Below, piece after piece: positions 44,771 to 52,877 of a stretch of 64,000 nucleotides of DNA (the stretch's first letter is position 1; each line of letters begins with the position of its first letter). The notes beneath the pieces were generated by a model, which saw nothing but the letters and a program-made list of their open reading frames with translations, did no database searches and was not told the DNA's origin. This stretch comes from Flavobacteriales bacterium (lineage in GTDB: Bacteria > Bacteroidota > Bacteroidia > UBA10329). The stretch covers positions 123,361-187,360 of the forward strand of contig JAIPBM010000007.1 in the NCBI GenBank assembly GCA_021739695.1, given 5' to 3'. The translations under genes and the position numbers were made by a program.

Positions 44771-44923
44771 ATGGAACTGTTAGTAGCTTTTTTAATCGCC
44801 TTTGGAGTAGTGAACAGCAAGGATGCTCAGAAAATCACAAAAGATGAAGCATCTGTGTTGGTGAAAAAGTCTGGTCTTGAAAAAGACTATATTATTTGGG
44901 GGGCTGAAGGAGACGATTTTTGA
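44771..44923 (+). CDS. 50-residue membrane-anchored peptide, copy 2
   Basis: Identical in length to copy 1 and differing only at residue 34 (Ser for Asn). The 10 nt just before each ATG are also nearly identical (CTAGAACAC before both), so the duplicated unit includes the translation start region. Synonymous changes are spread over the second half mainly, while the first 9 codons are identical. It is followed by a hairpin (TACCTGAT/ATCAGGTA at 44930-44950) without a T-run. Function is unknown, as for copy 1. Confidence 0.8.
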   Translation: MELLVAFLIAFGVVNSKDAQKITKDEASVLVKKSGLEKDYIIWGAEGDDF

Positions 44924-45097
44924 TTTACCTACCTGATTAAGTATCAGGTATTGATATAGCGAGTCAATTCTCGCCATTCTGACGAAGCGTCTGCCGAGTC
45001 AAATTTAATTGCATTTAGCAAGGCTAAGATGTTGTATACCAACTTCTTGGTCTTTTGCGTATCAATTAAATCGTGTCATCAAGTTAATTCTATTTCC

Positions 45098-45128
45098 TTG
45101 TGCACCTATATATACAGGCCTACATTTG
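45098..45128 (+). promoter_or_regulatory. promoter of the two small genes at 45.2-45.8 kb
   Basis: TTG (45098-45100), 20 nt, TACATTTG (45121-45128), both matching consensus. The next ATG is 51 nt downstream. The rest of the 255-nt gap after the second 50-residue gene shows no further gene. Confidence 0.7.
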
Positions 45129-45178
45129 ATGCCGTAATCATGCTGCTATTGATTTAACAGCGACAAACAAAAGGCAAA

Positions 45179-45532
45179 ATGGAAGCAATATTCACAACAG
45201 TAACAGACAAGCAAAGAGTTGATACTTTGAATAGCATTTACCAAAAAGGTCTATGCACACCGAAAGAAGCTTTAGCATTTTCATCTGACAAACTGGTGTA
45301 TGTCAAGCCATTCATCTCAAAACTTCAGAATGAGAATGGTGCGACTGAGGATCTTTCTAGTCGAATCATGGCTCGTCAAGTAATTGACGAACTATTGAAT
45401 GATATTATGGATGAGATTGAAATGTCTTGCGCAAGAAGCGCTAAAGACGCTTCGAAAATTGCCTTGGAATACGGTCTTCACGCATTCATCAACAATGACG
45501 AAGACTTCTACTTCGCAAATAAAGTAGCCTAA
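45179..45532 (+). CDS. 117-residue protein of unknown function
   Basis: A small soluble protein, mostly helical by composition, with VTDKQRVDTLNSIYQKGLCT at the N-terminal side, ARQVIDELLNDIMDEIEMSC in the middle and an acidic aromatic end (FINNDEDFYFANKVA). Two cysteines, no metal-binding spacing, no signal peptide. No family recognised. It has its own good promoter and is followed 32 nt later by another unknown gene, so the two are probably one transcript. Confidence 0.7.
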   Translation: MEAIFTTVTDKQRVDTLNSIYQKGLCTPKEALAFSSDKLVYVKPFISKLQNENGATEDLSSRIMARQVIDELLNDIMDEIEMSCARSAKDASKIALEYGLHAFINNDEDFYFANKVA

Positions 45533-45564
45533 ATAATTACATACGAATAGCTAATCAGTTCATC

Positions 45565-45837
45565 ATGTGTCCTTCAGATATCTTTCAGTTACCAGTTTCA
45601 GATTATGGTTTTGGCCCGGGCTCTGAAGTCTTTGCTTCCGACAGTCATTACCCATGTAGCATCGCCATCAAAGAAACTGATCTAGCAGATAAAGTAAGAA
45701 TTCAGGTGCAACGTGACGATACCAGCATTTGGAACGACTACGAAGAAGGAGAACTATTGATCGGAAAAAAAATTAAGTGCCGACTCGCTTATGGGGGTGA
45801 AACTAGGAAAATTACCATCGAGGTATTTCATACCTGA
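45565..45837 (+). CDS. 90-residue protein of unknown function
   Basis: A small acidic protein with predicted beta strands (VRIQVQRDDTSIWNDY, GKKIKCRLAYGGETRKITIEVF). Two cysteines near the N-terminus (residues 2 and 32) and one later are not in a recognisable motif. No signal peptide or membrane segment. It is probably co-transcribed with the 117-residue gene upstream. Its stop is 3 nt from the convergent fluoride channel gene. Confidence 0.65.
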   Translation: MCPSDIFQLPVSDYGFGPGSEVFASDSHYPCSIAIKETDLADKVRIQVQRDDTSIWNDYEEGELLIGKKIKCRLAYGGETRKITIEVFHT

Positions 45838-45840
45838 TTC

Positions 45841-46197
45841 TTATTTGGTCAGCTTGTAAAGAAGAATCAGGCTTATTCCGACACTTAATAGTACGTTTCC
45901 AGCGGCAACCAAATGGTTGCCGTTTTTCATTAACTGAACTGTCTCGTAACTGAATGTCGAAAACGTACTGAAGCCACCACAAAACCCGATAAGCAATCCA
46001 GCCTTCACAAATCTATGGTCAACTACATCTTTTGACAGCACCGAAAAAATAGCAGCCATTAGCAGACAACTAAATATGTTGGTTGCAAAGGTTGCAAGGG
46101 GAAGTGAACCACTATAGTTTTTGATTGTAAAGACTGAAATTGCATATCTAACCAGACTTCCTAACCCTCCTCCAAAAAAAACCAAAGCATACGTCAT
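45841..46197 (-). CDS. crcB: fluoride channel Fluc/CrcB
   Basis: A 118-residue four-segment membrane protein. GGGLGSLVRYAIS at the N-terminus, the LATFATNIFSCLLMA segment with the conserved Asn, and GFCGGFSTFSTFSYE, the phenylalanine-box and sodium-site region, identify it. It works as an antiparallel dimer that lets fluoride leave the cell. It overlaps the PAP2 gene by 4 nt and is last in a three-gene minus-strand group. No fluoride riboswitch is seen in front of it. Confidence 0.93.
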   Translation of the reverse strand: MTYALVFFGGGLGSLVRYAISVFTIKNYSGSLPLATFATNIFSCLLMAAIFSVLSKDVVDHRFVKAGLLIGFCGGFSTFSTFSYETVQLMKNGNHLVAAGNVLLSVGISLILLYKLTK

Positions 46198-46769
46198 TGT
46201 ACTCCTATTTTATTGGTGATACGTGCCACGCTATACCCCACAAGAATGCCAAAAAACGCTCCAAAAAGTACATCGCTTGGATAATGTACCGCAAGGTAAA
46301 TCCTACTGAACGAAACAAATGCAGCCCAAGTAAACAGTGCAATCGTCAATGCTTGGCCATCCTTATTCAGCACCAAGCAACTAACAAAAGTGGCGAGTCC
46401 AAATACGTTGGATGCATGTGATGAAATGAACCCATAATTTCCGCCACACTTGTTGTTTATTAAAGTGAGGAATGGCAAAACGTCTGAATTATGACAAGGT
46501 CTTGATCTCTGAAACACTTCTTTGAAAAAATGGACAGAACCTTGATCAGTGACCACCACCATTACTGCGGCTGCTAAGACTAACCAAAGGGTTTTATCAA
46601 GCCCAAACGCTTTATACAATCTCAATATTATGTATCCGTAAAATGGAATGGAAATCCACTTTGAACTGACCAGTAACATCAGGTTGTCCAAATTCGGATT
46701 GCCAGCGAAACCGTTTATCGCTAACAGAATTTGTCGATCGAGTTCTACGAATGATCCGATGACATTCAA
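46194..46769 (-). CDS. PAP2-family membrane phosphatase
   Basis: A 191-residue integral membrane phosphatase with the three PAP2 signature parts: the first motif in FKEVFQRSRPCHN, the second as SSHASN and the third as SRIYLAVHYPSDV, with the catalytic His in each of the latter two. Members act on undecaprenyl diphosphate, phosphatidate or phosphatidylglycerol phosphate; the substrate is open. The start is a TTG at 46769, since no ATG lies before the conserved ELDRQILLAINGF. It follows a T9SS protein gene by 6 nt and overlaps crcB. Confidence 0.88.
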   Translation of the reverse strand: MNVIGSFVELDRQILLAINGFAGNPNLDNLMLLVSSKWISIPFYGYIILRLYKAFGLDKTLWLVLAAAVMVVVTDQGSVHFFKEVFQRSRPCHNSDVLPFLTLINNKCGGNYGFISSHASNVFGLATFVSCLVLNKDGQALTIALFTWAAFVSFSRIYLAVHYPSDVLFGAFFGILVGYSVARITNKIGVQ

Positions 46770-46775
46770 TACAAG

Positions 46776-47687
46776 CTAATACTTAATGAAACGTTCAGTC
46801 CAGAAACCTTTCTTAGACGATAATTGGACGAAATACATTCCAGGCTGAATTGCTGAGACATCCAGCGAATTATTGCTCCAGTTGACTGAGCTCAAATTCA
46901 CCTGTTTTCCTGACATATCAAACACCTCTACTGTTGCAACATTCGAGTTTGAAGGAAGCTCGAAATACAACTGATTGCTACACGGATTCGGGTATAATGA
47001 AACCTGAAAATCTTCATGCTCCGAAACCCCAGCAGGGTCGTTTTCATCGATTACCGGAAAAATAGCTAGATCAACATCCAATCCCCAAGAATACGCTGCT
47101 TGACCAACAACAAACCAGTATCCATTCGAAGTCAATTCCCACGCATCATACCTGTCTACAGCATCGCCATCGGTAGTGGACATCAAGCCAACCGTGTCGC
47201 CTTGCGCTACTCCGCTAAAATCAACACCAACGGAAAATCTTGTGCCCGCTGAAACAACCAACGTATCAAAACGGAAATCAGCAACCGTAAAACTCCCGTC
47301 TGCAAGTAAACTGTACACAGGCAGGTCCACAAAACTGAGAATACTGTCTGGTGCTATTGAATCGGCTGGGCCAGATATCAGTACGCCTGACCCGAAATTA
47401 TCGTACACGTTTACTCGGACGAAAGAACTTGAATCGCCAGATTCGAAAGTCACATTCCCGAAAATCATTAAAACTTCCTTGAGCACAAAAGTTGCTTCAT
47501 TTTGATATGTTTGCGCCTTGGCAACATCATGGTATCCATTAGTACCAAATGCATATCCTCCATTTGGCGAATCATATAGCACCGCTGTTCCAGATTGATA
47601 CTGAGATAAGCCTAAGGTATCAGTAACCTGAGCTCTAAGGTTTAGCGATACAATCGATAAACAGCTAGCGACAATCCAATTTCTCAT
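46776..47687 (-). CDS. secreted protein with type A T9SS sorting domain
   Basis: A 303-residue exported protein. Signal peptide MRNWIVASCLSIVSLNLRAQ. The middle is beta-rich (YHDVAKAQTYQNEATFVLKE, FGNVTFESGDSSSFVRVNVYD) and not assigned to a family. The last about 75 residues are a type A T9SS sorting domain: VSLYPNPCSNQLYFEL, VEVFDMSGKQV, IQPGMYFVQL. It should be exported through the type IX system and anchored or released at the surface. A TACATTTG element ends 4 nt before its ATG. First gene of the group with the PAP2 phosphatase and crcB. Confidence 0.85.
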   Translation of the reverse strand: MRNWIVASCLSIVSLNLRAQVTDTLGLSQYQSGTAVLYDSPNGGYAFGTNGYHDVAKAQTYQNEATFVLKEVLMIFGNVTFESGDSSSFVRVNVYDNFGSGVLISGPADSIAPDSILSFVDLPVYSLLADGSFTVADFRFDTLVVSAGTRFSVGVDFSGVAQGDTVGLMSTTDGDAVDRYDAWELTSNGYWFVVGQAAYSWGLDVDLAIFPVIDENDPAGVSEHEDFQVSLYPNPCSNQLYFELPSNSNVATVEVFDMSGKQVNLSSVNWSNNSLDVSAIQPGMYFVQLSSKKGFWTERFIKY

Positions 47688-47691
47688 TCAG

Positions 47692-47699
47692 CAAATGTA
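47692..47699 (-). promoter_or_regulatory. -7 promoter element directly before a start codon
   Basis: TACATTTG on the minus strand ends 4 nt before the ATG at 47687. The transcript would have no leader. Confidence 0.55.
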
Positions 47700-47712
47700 C
47701 TTAAGCTAAATG

Positions 47713-47737
47713 AAAAAGGGCTTCCATCGAAGCCCTT
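47713..47737 (-). terminator. rho-independent terminator of the 641-residue T9SS gene
   Basis: A 9-bp stem (47716-47724 with 47729-47737) around CATC, with a T-run following on the minus strand. It lies 26 nt after the stop at 47763. Confidence 0.85.
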
Positions 47738-47762
47738 CTCCATTCAATTAAGAAAATCCTTA

Positions 47763-49688
47763 TCAGTGTTGAATTATCAGCTTGTTGGAGCTGATTGTTT
47801 GTGTTCCAACAGTACTGACCAAATAAACTCCAGATGATAGATTTGAAACGTCCACATCCAATTTGCTTCCGTTTGATGAGTTGACGGCCAGTCTTGAGAC
47901 AAGCTTTCCGTTCATATCCGTGATGGTAATTGAATTAATGTCTGATTCTGATGCGAACAAGAAAGAAACTGAGTTCGCTGCAGGATTTGGATACATTCCG
48001 AATCCAAGTTTTTCAATATCCTCATCAACTCCTGCTATGTTTGGATTCAAGTTCATTCTCAAACCAGGTGTGTGATTCCAGCCATTGTACCAATTAGTAG
48101 CGCCACCTGTTCCGTAAGGTCCGTATAAAGTAGTGCTATTATCTTCATTGCCAGAGTTTGAAAGCAACCAAAGTTGATCATCGCCTCCATCAGATTGAAG
48201 AGCAATCGTATAACCGGTTCCTGCATTCAGTGGTACTTCTTCGTCTAAAACAATGGTGGTGAAGAAGAAACCCGATCCGCCATTCACATTACCTGGAACA
48301 AGGTCGAAAACAGTAATGTATGAATCTACGATATCCTGAATACTTGACCCCAACTCATGAACTTCTGCAATGATGGAGGTTCCAGTAGTTGTGTTGGATC
48401 CGAATGCTGCTTGAATAGCATAAATAGAACTTCCGCTGTTATAAGGAATGTATACGCTTCCGTGACCGTAGGCGTTTGCCGATCCATTATCATCGTCTCT
48501 TCCCCATACTTGAAGCTCGAATGATTCGTCATAATCATGTGCAAAGACGAACTCAGTGACTTCCATATTTGACGAATTAGACTGGTTGTCCAAATTCTCG
48601 TCAGTATTATCTGCCGAAACCGTCATGAACACCTCATAATCACCTGTTTGGTCAGGTGTGTAATTAGTTGCGTGCCATGCAGTGTCTGTATCAGCAGCTA
48701 CAATATCATTTAGAAAAGTGAACGAGCCAGAAGCTACTGAAGTTCCACCTCGAAGAATCTCGTAATCAACTGTCACATTTGTCTGTGTGAGACCTCCTAA
48801 ATTGGTTACTGCAGCACCAACAACCATTTCGGAAGCTTGCTCCAATGGTATTTTTGAATAGACAAAATCATTCACAACATCTCCGTGGTAAGCCTTAGTT
48901 AACTCTAGATCGTTATCCAAGCCTTCCACAATTTTCATGTCATCAATCATCCAGTAGTATACTCGTGCATTCCAACCTATTTTAAGATACACGAATTGCG
49001 AAGCTCCTACCGCAGCCGAAATATTCACACTTACCAGATCCGGGTCGTCCGAAGCTGTATTATTATCAACTCCTTCCTGAACCTTATACGATGTCCAATT
49101 CACAGAATCAGCGCTAACCTGTACTACCAAATCAACACTATTATTGAATCTGAAACTTTGCTCAAATTCTAGCAATAAACTACTGTAGCTTGCCCCAAGG
49201 TCAATTTGGTTAGTAACAAAATATGACTCCAAATATTGGTAGGTTGTACCAGATGGTTGACCATAATTGAAATGATTGGCCGAATCGTTATCGCATATCA
49301 AGAATCCATTTCCTGCAGTGGTAGAATTCATCGGATCAGCATAACCGCCACCATTATTATTTCCATTGAAATAGCCATGTGAACCATTCGTAGTCCATTT
49401 CCAAGGATTCAAACCAGTAACATCATCAATACCCCAACCATTTGGAAATCCTCCACCAAAATCTTCTTGCCACAGCGCTGGTGACCCTCCACGAACCGAG
49501 TTATTGGAAGTCCGCTCAATATTATTTGGCTGTGCAGGCATATCTGGCAATATTCCGTTTCCGGTTTGAATTGATTCCATGTAGTGTTCAGGAAAATTCT
49601 GTACAGGGATAGTGAGCGGTTTCTTTTGCGCAAAAGAAAATGTTGCTGCGCTAAGCAGACAAAGAATGGTAATGTAAGTGTGTTTCAT
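47763..49688 (-). CDS. secreted protein with type A T9SS sorting domain (paralogue 1)
   Basis: A 641-residue exported protein with signal peptide MKHTYITILCLLSAATFSFAQ. Residues about 70-250 look like a jelly-roll/MAM-like module (LWQEDFGGGFPNGWGIDD; YYWMIDDMKIVEGLDNDLEL). A CARDB-like part follows (VVGAAVTNLGGLTQTNVTVDYEI), then a beta-rich region, and the C-terminus has GFGMYPNPAANSV, ITITDMNGKLV and LSSGVYLVSTVG, a type A T9SS sorting domain. It shares domain order and many motifs with the next gene upstream, so the two arose by duplication. Function unknown. Confidence 0.85.
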   Translation of the reverse strand: MKHTYITILCLLSAATFSFAQKKPLTIPVQNFPEHYMESIQTGNGILPDMPAQPNNIERTSNNSVRGGSPALWQEDFGGGFPNGWGIDDVTGLNPWKWTTNGSHGYFNGNNNGGGYADPMNSTTAGNGFLICDNDSANHFNYGQPSGTTYQYLESYFVTNQIDLGASYSSLLLEFEQSFRFNNSVDLVVQVSADSVNWTSYKVQEGVDNNTASDDPDLVSVNISAAVGASQFVYLKIGWNARVYYWMIDDMKIVEGLDNDLELTKAYHGDVVNDFVYSKIPLEQASEMVVGAAVTNLGGLTQTNVTVDYEILRGGTSVASGSFTFLNDIVAADTDTAWHATNYTPDQTGDYEVFMTVSADNTDENLDNQSNSSNMEVTEFVFAHDYDESFELQVWGRDDDNGSANAYGHGSVYIPYNSGSSIYAIQAAFGSNTTTGTSIIAEVHELGSSIQDIVDSYITVFDLVPGNVNGGSGFFFTTIVLDEEVPLNAGTGYTIALQSDGGDDQLWLLSNSGNEDNSTTLYGPYGTGGATNWYNGWNHTPGLRMNLNPNIAGVDEDIEKLGFGMYPNPAANSVSFLFASESDINSITITDMNGKLVSRLAVNSSNGSKLDVDVSNLSSGVYLVSTVGTQTISSNKLIIQH

Positions 49689-49754
49689 GGTTAAAGGATT
49701 TCTAGAACGAATTTACTGTTTTGGAGAAATTACGATTGACAATTATAGTTAATG

Positions 49755-49786
49755 AAAAAAGCCAGCTCAATAATTGAGCTGGCTTT
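49755..49786 (-). terminator. rho-independent terminator of the 612-residue T9SS gene
   Basis: GCCAGCTCAA (49761-49770) and TTGAGCTGGC (49774-49783) form a 10-bp stem with TAA as loop, extended by A/T pairs, then a T-run on the minus strand. Confidence 0.88.
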
Positions 49787-49812
49787 CCACATGAATCAGT
49801 TTAACGAATCTA

Positions 49813-51651
49813 TTATCTAACTACAACTTGCTCGGTAACAGTTGAATTTGCTCCTACCAATTGTACCATGTACATTCCAGAAGATAGTTTTTCTGTATCG
49901 AAAGTGATCAAGTTACGTTGTCCAACCTTTACAGTTCTCTGTTCTGTTTGAACCAAAGCGCCCGTTACATTGAATACGTTTACAGTGATATTCTGATTGT
50001 CTTTAGAAACGAAAGCAACGTTTAATAGATCTGATGTAGGATTTGGGTAAACACTAAGCCCAGAAACATCTTCGTTTTCTGTAATTCCAACACTTGGATC
50101 TGTGTTGGCTCTAATCATTGGAGAAGTAGTGTACCCAGTGTACCAATCAATTGCAGAACCTGCACCGAAAGGGCCATAACGAAGTTGAGCTCTATCGTCA
50201 TCACCATCACTAGCAAGAATCCAAAGGTCCTCTCCAGCTCCTGTGTTACCAATACTGATCAGGTAAACTCCACCAGCAAGAAGGTCAATCCCATCACCAT
50301 CGTTCAATAGAATATTTACGAGATTGATATTCGCCCCAGAACTAATGTCTCCATTTTGAAGGTCGTAAACCTCAGTAACCAATGGATTAGAAAAAGATTG
50401 ATCATTTACAGCGTCAAACACTTCTACATAACAAGAGCTTGTAGTTGTATTTGCGCCAAAGGCAGTTTGAACACTTGTCAGCGTTACGTCAGAGAAAATC
50501 TCGTAATACATAGCCGCTTTATACTCATTAGGAGAATCCGAAGCGTCCAATCCACCGTAGATCTGGAACTCAATATTGTCCTCATCATCATGAGCATAGA
50601 TGAAATTTGTGACTTTGAATGTCGAAGTCCCTTGATCATTTGAAGGAAGCTCGTCCGTTTCATCTGCGCTAACTGTTACTGTTACCGTGTATGTTCCCAA
50701 TGCGCTTGGAGTATAGCCGGTTGAGTACCAAGTAGTGTCGCTAGAAGTAGAATTAAGAATCGTGTTTGTCGCTCCAAACGAGCCAGACGCTACCGATGAA
50801 CCTCCCAAAGAAATATCGTAATCGTATACTAAGTTGTTCTGAACGGTTCCGCCTTGATTGGTTGATGCAACTCCAATCACTACCTCCTGTGCCTGATCCA
50901 ACGGAATTTGCTGATATTCAAATGCAGCATTGATATCTCCATGCCAAACCTTAGTAACGGCAAGGTCGTTTGTTGCGCCTTCTACGATCGCAACATCATC
51001 AACTTGCCAGAAGTAATCCCAAGATCCTTCATAACGGAAACGAATCCAAACCGTTGAAGGATTAGCAGCCACAGCTCCAGAAATATTAACCACTACCAAA
51101 TCTGGATTGTCCGTGGAGCTATTATTACCTTGATTTCCATTAACCTCGAATGTTGTCCATGTGCTTCCGTCTGTACTTACCTCTAAGTAAGAGAAGCCAT
51201 TGAACTTTCCGTAATACTGCTGAAAAGAGACAGCCACAGATGAATAACCTGTAAGATCAACAGAATTGGCCAATTGAACCCAAGCATCTTGCACAGAAGA
51301 TCCTGTTCCGAGTGCGTCACTATCAAACATTGCCCAACCGTTGGCTGCCGTTGTAGATTCCAATGCTCCATAAGATTCTGAGAAATCTCCGTAAGGACCT
51401 GTGGTGGTAAATTCCCAGTTAGCAGACGGGGTACCGGCATTACCGAATGTCCAAGCATTCTGATCGGAAAAATCCCAGTATAAACCGTTGATTGTATCTC
51501 CAGTTGCAGCAACTGATGGCGTTTCAGTAGGAAGCCCTAATGCAACCGTGTTGTCAACTAGCCTAGACTTTTGCGCTGGAGCAGATGTGAATTGAGCGCT
51601 CGCACCAACAGCAATAGAAAAGGCCAACAAAGTAGTGTAGATCTTTTTCAT
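49813..51651 (-). CDS. secreted protein with type A T9SS sorting domain (paralogue 2)
   Basis: A 612-residue exported protein, signal peptide MKKIYTTLLAFSIAVGASAQ. The order matches paralogue 1: an N-terminal jelly-roll-like module ending DYFWQVDDVAIVEGATND, then LAVTKVWHGDINAAFEYQQI, a CARDB-like domain (VVIGVASTNQGGTVQNNLVY), a third beta region and a type A sorting domain (LSVYPNPTSDLLNVAF, VNVFNVTGALVQTE, LSSGMYMVQLVG). It is low in Lys/Arg and rich in Asp, Ser and Thr, normal for surface proteins of this phylum. No catalytic motif is seen. Confidence 0.85.
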   Translation of the reverse strand: MKKIYTTLLAFSIAVGASAQFTSAPAQKSRLVDNTVALGLPTETPSVAATGDTINGLYWDFSDQNAWTFGNAGTPSANWEFTTTGPYGDFSESYGALESTTAANGWAMFDSDALGTGSSVQDAWVQLANSVDLTGYSSVAVSFQQYYGKFNGFSYLEVSTDGSTWTTFEVNGNQGNNSSTDNPDLVVVNISGAVAANPSTVWIRFRYEGSWDYFWQVDDVAIVEGATNDLAVTKVWHGDINAAFEYQQIPLDQAQEVVIGVASTNQGGTVQNNLVYDYDISLGGSSVASGSFGATNTILNSTSSDTTWYSTGYTPSALGTYTVTVTVSADETDELPSNDQGTSTFKVTNFIYAHDDEDNIEFQIYGGLDASDSPNEYKAAMYYEIFSDVTLTSVQTAFGANTTTSSCYVEVFDAVNDQSFSNPLVTEVYDLQNGDISSGANINLVNILLNDGDGIDLLAGGVYLISIGNTGAGEDLWILASDGDDDRAQLRYGPFGAGSAIDWYTGYTTSPMIRANTDPSVGITENEDVSGLSVYPNPTSDLLNVAFVSKDNQNITVNVFNVTGALVQTEQRTVKVGQRNLITFDTEKLSSGMYMVQLVGANSTVTEQVVVR

Positions 51652-51752
51652 TTTATTATTAATTGATTAAAATTTAAGTGAAGAATATTACGTGTAAAGT
51701 TAATGAATGAGGAATCGTGACATTTATGATAAAAGACAGATTTGGAGTTTTA

Positions 51753-52760
51753 TCACTCCGAAATAACAACTTTTTCAGTAGCTGAGTCCTCTCCAGTCAT
51801 CACGGTAACCAAGTAAGCTCCTGGAGCAATACCGCTCATGTCGATAATAGTTCGTTGTTGACCAGCCATTTGAACATGTCCTGTTTGGCTAATTACTAAT
51901 TGACCTTCAAGCGTCATTACCGAATAAGACACAGGAGATGTTTGGGCAAGAGAATATTCAATTGTCAAACTGTTACCTGATGAAATTGGGTTTGGATAAA
52001 CCTCTATGGTGTTGATCTCAGAGACTTCGTCAATTCCAACCGAACCTGTACCAAGCACTAAAATATCATCTATCGATATCAAGTTGTCGTCATCACTTCG
52101 GTGTCTGAAGGCAATGAAAATACTCTGTCCTTCAAAATCGGCCAATGATGCTTGCCACTGCTGAAGCACTCCACGATTTCGGGTAAAATCCGTTACGTCC
52201 GCTTCCATATCAGTATGCATTATTCCTGGAGAGAAAACATATGTTGAAGTATCTTCCTTATCTGTTGTAAGGTCACCATCAAATTCTGAGAATACCGTTA
52301 GCGTATCCATAAAGCTAGTCTCTAAATTATCTGTTGTGGAAACAAGCACTTGGTAACCATCAAGGTAGCGTGGCAATTGATAAGGTGCTGATTTCCAATA
52401 CAGCGATGCCAACCCGTCTTGGATGAAAATTTGAGGAGAAATCAACCAATTCTCGGCACCGTTCACTTCGCCTTGCAACCAAGAGTTGCTGGCTAGAACT
52501 GTGTTTGTACTATCAACATCAGCAAATCCCAATGTCAAGAACCATTCTCCTGGACGGTCTGCTCCACTTCCATCTCCTTGTCCGTCAACATCAAAATTTA
52601 ACCAAGTTGGGTATAGATTCGGGTCTCCGGTTGGATAATCAATTTGAATGTAATCAATGGTTTCAGCTTCAAAATTCTCCCAAAGTAAGGTGTCATTCTG
52701 AGCACTTGCCGAAGCAATTACAAAAGCAAAACTTAAAAAAGTCAGGTACAGGTTTTTCAT
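51753..52760 (-). CDS. secreted protein with type A T9SS sorting domain
   Basis: A 335-residue exported protein starting MKNLYLTFLSFAFVIASASA. The mature part begins LLWENFEAETIDYIQIDYPT and contains ENWLISPQIFIQDGLASLYW and SIFIAFRHRSDDDNLISIDD, a choice-of-anchor/cleaved-adhesin-like jelly roll. The end is a type A T9SS domain (IEVYPNPISSGNSLTIEY, GIAPGAYLVTVMTG). A GTG at 52766 is a less likely start. It is a shorter relative in build, not a clear paralogue, of the two genes downstream. Confidence 0.85.
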   Translation of the reverse strand: MKNLYLTFLSFAFVIASASAQNDTLLWENFEAETIDYIQIDYPTGDPNLYPTWLNFDVDGQGDGSGADRPGEWFLTLGFADVDSTNTVLASNSWLQGEVNGAENWLISPQIFIQDGLASLYWKSAPYQLPRYLDGYQVLVSTTDNLETSFMDTLTVFSEFDGDLTTDKEDTSTYVFSPGIMHTDMEADVTDFTRNRGVLQQWQASLADFEGQSIFIAFRHRSDDDNLISIDDILVLGTGSVGIDEVSEINTIEVYPNPISSGNSLTIEYSLAQTSPVSYSVMTLEGQLVISQTGHVQMAGQQRTIIDMSGIAPGAYLVTVMTGEDSATEKVVISE

Positions 52761-52877
52761 ATTCACGTATTTGGTTTGTCGAATTTCTTCATTTCCGACC
52801 TATCCGAAAAGTAAAGTCAAGAAGCATCATTGGATTATGACGCCTCAAAGACAAAACACGGACAGGTCTTGATTGTT

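Noticed and set aside
44930..44950. Terminator after the second 50-residue gene
   Set aside because: An 8-bp stem is present, but no T-run follows on either strand.
46194..46330. Fluoride riboswitch in front of crcB
   Set aside because: The sequence before crcB is coding for the PAP2 phosphatase, and no aptamer pattern is visible.
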